From positions 12,126,376-12,190,375 of the forward strand of contig NC_092567.1 in assembly GCF_037975245.1 (NCBI RefSeq): 64,000 nucleotides of DNA, written 5' to 3'. The position numbers and the translations under genes were made by a program. The notes under the pieces are model-generated. The model saw nothing but the letters and a program-made list of their open reading frames with translations, was not told the DNA's origin and searched no databases. The DNA is from Apostichopus japonicus. Taxonomy: Eukaryota; Echinodermata; Holothuroidea; Aspidochirotida; Stichopodidae. Below, in pieces: positions 59,481 to 64,000 of this stretch. The stretch's first letter is position 1. Each line of letters begins with the position of its first letter.

Positions 59481-60150
59481 CAGGCGCGGCGGAACGGGAA
59501 AATTATTGGGGGGGGGTTATGTGTAGAGACTATCTAAGCGGAGCGCCACCATCGGTTGGCGCGGAGCGTACAAGAAAATTTTGGGTTTTTCAAACCCCCA
59601 GATGGCCGGAAACGGCACTTCCCGAGTGTTTTATGCTGCGAATACCTAGCCCTAAAATATGGGTCTCAAGCCTGCAATTTCTCAGATTGCACGTAAAAGT
59701 CTGTAAAAACATTGTAATTTGTATATTCAATGGTGTTTTAAGAGAGTAGCTATTACTCGTAGTGTACTCGCAAAGACGTTTTTGAGTGTAGTAAGGGGAT
59801 GTTGGAGAACTGGCTGAAATGAAGCAAGCCATTGGCCTAAGACGAAGTTGTGTTGCGCTTACCGGTACTCACACTCACTGCTTCCACTTTTCACGGGGCG
59901 TGAAGACGCGGTTGGGGTGACAATGTGGTCTATAGCCAGGGGACGGGCCCCCAGCATTTACTAAAATTATTACACCTATATAGTATACGTGTGCAGCGGA
60001 CAGATCGACAAGTATGCATTGAAAAATGGGCAGATGCACGTTTCGGAGCCTTGGTAAATATTGAGGGGGCTTATCATGCATTTGCCCCCTCAACTTTTTC
60101 ATTGAGGGGGGAGGGCTGAGCCCCCAAGCCCCCCGGTTCCGCCGCCACTG
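59481..60150. mobile_element. nested element with CGGCGGAAC termini (element C'), inside C
   Basis: The left end CAGGCGCGGCGGAACGG resembles the reverse complement of GGTTCCGCCGCCACTG at the right. No clear target duplication is visible, because the flanks are G- and C-rich. The termini are related to, but not the same as, those of element B. It carries the shared core module in reverse orientation at 59530-59627. Confidence 0.7.
59530..59627 (-). repeat. shared transposon core module, copy in C' (reverse orientation)
   Basis: On the minus strand it reads GGGAAGTGCCGTTTCCGGCC, CATCTGGGGG, TTTTCTTGTACGCTCCGCGC and CAACCGATGGTGGCGCTCCG. It is the fifth copy in this window and the only one inverted. 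Confidence 0.85.
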
Positions 60151-61079
60151 CCCCCCTCCCCTTTGGAAAATTTACGCATACGGAGGATGGGCTGGATGCA
60201 AAATGCTGCCACATTTGATGCTAAATTCGATCTGAAGATATCTCCAGAAATTGCTATTTTTGAGGTAATGTTTTTAACAAGGCGCAGAATTTTGCAGAGG
60301 ATATGAACCACATGCTGTCGATATTATGCCTAACCCTATCAATAGAACCTACATTTGTTGAATTAATGTGTGCATGACCCCCGACTCCTTTCTTGTCCTT
60401 CTCGTTTTCGCCCATTATCTATTAAGATGTAACAGGTTCCAGCATCGTTATTGGCTCCTATCAGGGATCTCACCATGCAATCCAAAGTTTGATCACACAT
60501 CGAGTGTGGCTCAGTATGCAGGTGTGAACATTCGCCATTTGTTCCTACAAGCATCTGACCTCAAATGACCTCTGCAGCCCCTACACAACAGGGTTAATAT
60601 ATGGGTCCACAAATATAGGCAAGTATGGTGCCTGCGGACCCTCGCATTCTCACATTTCGTCAGCTCCTAACCTGTCAACCTCAGACCAAGGCAACATATT
60701 GCAGTACCCTCCCTTCTCACAGTCATGTAGCTCGCGAAGCGGACGTGTATATCCGCTGGTATGGCGTGAGCACTGACACATTCAATGTAAATATCGACAC
60801 CTGTTGTGATGGCGCGGGTTACGACTTCGATACCCGACGTTCAAGGAAAAACTTTTTCATATTTTCGCAGCTCATTTGAAGAAAATACGAATTACTGTGC
60901 TTCTTTGTCCTTATGAAAAACCAACTCAGATGATGGGAGTTGAATATAACAAAATATATATATATTTTTTACCAACCCAAATCTCAGATGGGGGGGGGGG
61001 GGCACTCGGGGGGCACTAGGTTTTCCAGGGGGGGGGCACGTGCCCCCTGCCCCCCCTTGGCGACGCCACTGCGCTCCAT

Positions 61080-62655
61080 CTCCCTCACACCCCTCCATCC
61101 CCAACCCTCTCCAACTCCCCAATCCCTCCCTCAAACCCCTCCATCCCCACCCTCTCCAACTCCCCAACCCTCTCAATCTCCCTCACACCCCTCCATCCCC
61201 CACCCTCTCCAACGCCCTAACCCGCTCCATCTCCATCAAACCCATTCATCTCCCCTCCATCCCCACCCTCTCCAACTTCCCAACCCGCTCCATCTCCCTC
61301 ACACCCCTCCATTCCCCACCCTCTCCAACTCCCCAACCCCCTCCATCAAACCCCTACATCTCCATCAAACCCCTCCATCTCCCTCAAACCCCTCCATCCC
61401 CACCCTCTCCAACTCCCCAACCCGCTCCATCTCCCTCACACCACTCCATCTCCCACCCTCTCCAACTCCCCAACCCCTCCCTCAAACCCCTCCATCTCCC
61501 TCCATCCCCACCCTCTCCAACTCCCCAACCTGCTCCATCCCCCTCACACCCCTCCATCCCCCACCCTCTCCAACTCCCCAACCCCCTCCATCTCCCTCCA
61601 TCCCCACCCTCTCCAACTCCCTAACCTGCTCCATCTCCCTCACACCCCTCCATTCCCCACCCTCTCCAACTCCCCAACCCGCTCTATCTCCCTCACACCA
61701 CTCCATCCCCCACCCTCTCCAACTCCCCAACCCCTCCCTCAAACCCCTCCATCTCCCTCCATCCCCACCCTCTCCAACTCCCCAACCTGCTCCATCTCCC
61801 TCACACACCTCCATCCCCCACCCTCTCCAACTCCCCAACCCCCTCCATCTCCCTCCATCCCCACCCTCTCCAACTCCCTAACCTGCTCCATCTCCCTCAC
61901 ACCCCTCCATTCCCCACCCTCTCCAACTCCCCAACCCCCTCCATCAAACCCCTACATCTCCATCAAACCCCTCCATCTCCCTCAAACCCCTCCATCCCCA
62001 CCCTCCCAACTCCCCAACCCGCTCCATCTCCCTCACACCACTCCATCCCCCACCCTCTCCAACTCCCAACCCCCTCCATCAAACCCCTACATCTCCCTCC
62101 ATCCCCACCCTCTCCAACTCCCCAACCTGCTCCATCTCCCTCACACCCCTCCATTCCCCACCCTCTCCAACTCCCCAACCCCCTCCATCAAACCCCTACA
62201 TCTCCATCAAACCCCTCCATCTCCCTCAAACCCCTCCATCCCCACCCTCTCCAACTCCCCAACCCGCTCCATCTCCCTCACACCACTCCATCCCCCACCC
62301 TCTCCAACTCCCCAACCCCTCCCTCAAACCCCTCCATCTCCCTCCATCCCCACCCTCTCCAACTCCCCAACCCGCTCCATCTCCCTCACACCCCTCCATC
62401 CCCCTCACACCCCTCCATCCCCCACCCTCTCCAACCTCCCAACCCCTCCCTCAAACCCCTCCATCTCCCTCCATCCCCACCATCCCCAACCCGCTCCATC
62501 TCCCTCACACCCCTCCATTCCCCACCATCTCCAACTCCCCAACCCCCTCCATCTCCATCAAACCCCTACATCTCCATCAAACCTCTCCATCTCCATCAAA
62601 CCCCTCCATCCCCCACCCTCTCCATCCCCACCCTCTCCATCTCCCCTCTCTTTCT
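61080..62655. repeat. C-rich minisatellite, right part (~53-bp units)
   Basis: Arrays of CCCGCTCCATCTCCCTCACA, CCCCTCCATTCCCCACCCTC and TCCAACTCCCCAA blocks. The word CCAACT recurs at spacings of 45-84 bp, often 53. Higher-order copies several hundred bases long are visible (compare 61490-61620 with 61735-61870). One strand is almost purine-free. The 313-codon P-S-L-H frame and the G-rich minus frames are by-products of the repeat. Confidence 0.95.
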
Positions 62656-64000
62656 CCACTCCTCTAACAATTTATTATATTATACGTAAAGATAATTATA
62701 CAAGTATAAATGAACAACGGAAAACTTTCTGGGAATAATAAACAAGAAAAGAGGAATTAAAGTTCAACAGTAAACACAATAATCAGCATCTCATGAATAA
62801 TCATCAACCATATACATAAACATGAGAGGGTTTTATTACATCATTAGCCTTAACTAAGCATCATTGGAATTCATTACATTCTTATTAATTAGGTGTAACA
62901 TTACCTTTCAAGCTAATGTTCGGTCCACATAGAGGCGAACATGAATTATGAATGGTTGGGCCTACATCATGGACAGAAGCGAAGTATACAGTCTCTGGCC
63001 TTATACACCATACAAAAGTATGTTAATATATTTATCACTCAGCAGCTTGAGGAAGTATTGTTTATAACACAACCTCCATTCTTTCTATTTATAACGAAGA
63101 CCAACATTGTACTACAGCAGTATTGATAGAATAAAAAATATGACCATATATAGTAATCAAGAAACATGAGGGTGGAATGTGACCAGAAGAGAACATGGAA
63201 CAGAATAAACAGATACATAGAATATGATAATAATATATGTAGGGTTAACAGAAATAAATGGCTAAGATTCAACGCATAAGAATTCTCTTAAGTTTGTAAA
63301 GTGATGCCGGTCTGGTGTATGGCAAGCATCAGAGAGCTTCAGTTACAATATTATTTAAGGAACATTTCACAAGAGTAATACAGTGGATTGGACAGCAACT
63401 GAACAGGTTCTGCTACCCCTCTCTCTCTCTCTCCACACTGAAAACATAACATAAGTTAATGTAAGAACATGGCACAACAATATTGTTGACTGACCACAGC
63501 TTACTTTAAGTTGTGGACAGCAATTAGAATCCTTAGATAGACGTATGGCAACATATATTTATTTATTAGAAATGATAGCAAATTTAAAGCTATGGGTATC
63601 CGATGACTGTCAAATTGCTGCCTACTCTACACAATGTTTCTCACATATGAACTCACTACATGTATAACACAGTTCTATGTAACTGATTGATCTCAACAAG
63701 AGTATTTCATTTTTGAAATTTGGAATTCAGCATTCAACAATTTAGTCCTGGGTACCCAACAAACTGTGACTTTCTATGTACCTGCATGGTAACTCAACAT
63801 GCTGATAATAAGTTGGGGTTGATATGTTACAGCATGCCAGAAAATCTTAGGAGTAACCCACAGGTGGCAATGCACATATAACTTCAAAGACTTGATACTT
63901 CATAGTTTCTCAATTTCAAACACATCCCTAATCAGACCAAGGTACATACTACAAAAACTTAGCTTGCTTGGAATGTAGGCAATCTTTATTTTCTACAGAA
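62656..64000. other. right copy of the 49-51 kb block, then gene-free DNA
   Basis: 62690-63120 matches 50380-50830 in order and orientation. Near 63386 GGACAGCAACTGAA resembles GGGCAGCAACTGAA at 49084. A CT tract lies at 63418-63433. From there to the window end the sequence is AT-rich and nothing is recognised. Confidence 0.55.

Larger units (their letters stand above)
59369..61071. mobile_element. non-autonomous hAT-like transposon, TIR CAGTGGCGTCACCA (element C), inserted in the minisatellite
   Basis: CAGTGGCGTCACCA at the left pairs with TGGCGACGCCACTG at the right with one mismatch. The target duplication CGCTCCAT is perfect at 59361-59368 and 61072-61079. CGCTCCAT is itself a word of the surrounding array, so the array sequence predicts the empty site. 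G runs adjoin both ends. An outer G-run/C-run hairpin is split by the nested element C'. The length is 1703 bp and no transposase is seen. Confidence 0.92.

Noticed and set aside
60940-61881. 313-codon proline/serine/leucine frame and matching G-rich minus frames
   Set aside because: They run through element C's end and the C-rich minisatellite. Their periodicity follows the DNA repeat, not a protein.

Overview
This window is animal nuclear DNA: AT-rich, intron-bearing, gene-poor and heavily loaded with transposable elements and minisatellites. The one convincing gene is a NACHT-type NOD-like receptor (NLR) fragment whose motifs resemble the expanded NLR families of invertebrate deuterostomes. 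An echinoderm, perhaps a sea cucumber, is my best guess, but the sequence does not prove the species. I saw no tRNA or rRNA gene, no CRISPR array and no prokaryotic operon.

Layout. 1-18.5 kb: gene-free DNA with a triple-nested DNA transposon (1996-3452), a pair of 0.9-kb dispersed repeats (4726-5605 and 15387-16280), a palindromic AGACTGAA array, a short repeat carrying a U2-snRNA-like stretch, a decayed LINE 3' end (about 8816) and a 1.2-kb non-autonomous transposon (10187-11398). 18.56-21.75 kb: a 3.2-kb GGAT/GGATA minisatellite. 23.0-33.8 kb: a direct tandem duplication, unit about 4.2 kb. Its left copy has gained a 591-bp minisatellite-bearing segment and a 1580-bp transposon, and the right copy still has the empty site of the transposon. 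35.4-37.3 kb: two spliced exons of the NLR gene. 38.1-41.2 kb: a 53-bp minisatellite, a second copy of the U2-linked repeat, and a palindromic ~36-bp minisatellite with its flank. 41.5-48.4 kb: small transposons, a possible THAP first exon and oppositely oriented GGACAATT arrays. 49-63.5 kb: blocks paralogous to 39.8-50.9 kb, swollen by nested transposons (52430-53648, 53816-57329 with three more inside, 58371-59018, 59369-61071) and by a C-rich minisatellite.

The strongest result concerns the transposons. Eleven insertions have matching terminal inverted repeats (TIRs) or TIR-like ends together with an 8-bp target-site duplication (TSD) that is perfect or 7/8. Three more have TIRs with weaker TSDs, and two have TIRs only. 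None carries a recognisable transposase. 8-bp TSDs and CAG...CTG-type ends fit the hAT superfamily. Elements with different termini share two internal modules: a ~100-bp module containing a GCGCC/GGCGC stem, and a G-run/C-run hairpin followed by GGAAAATTT. That suggests non-autonomous families that swap their ends around common cores.

The NLR fragment should act as a cytosolic innate immune sensor. Its N-terminal effector domain and its leucine-rich repeats are not identified here. The repeat-rich, duplicated surroundings are the kind of setting in which such gene families expand, but no second NLR copy is visible.
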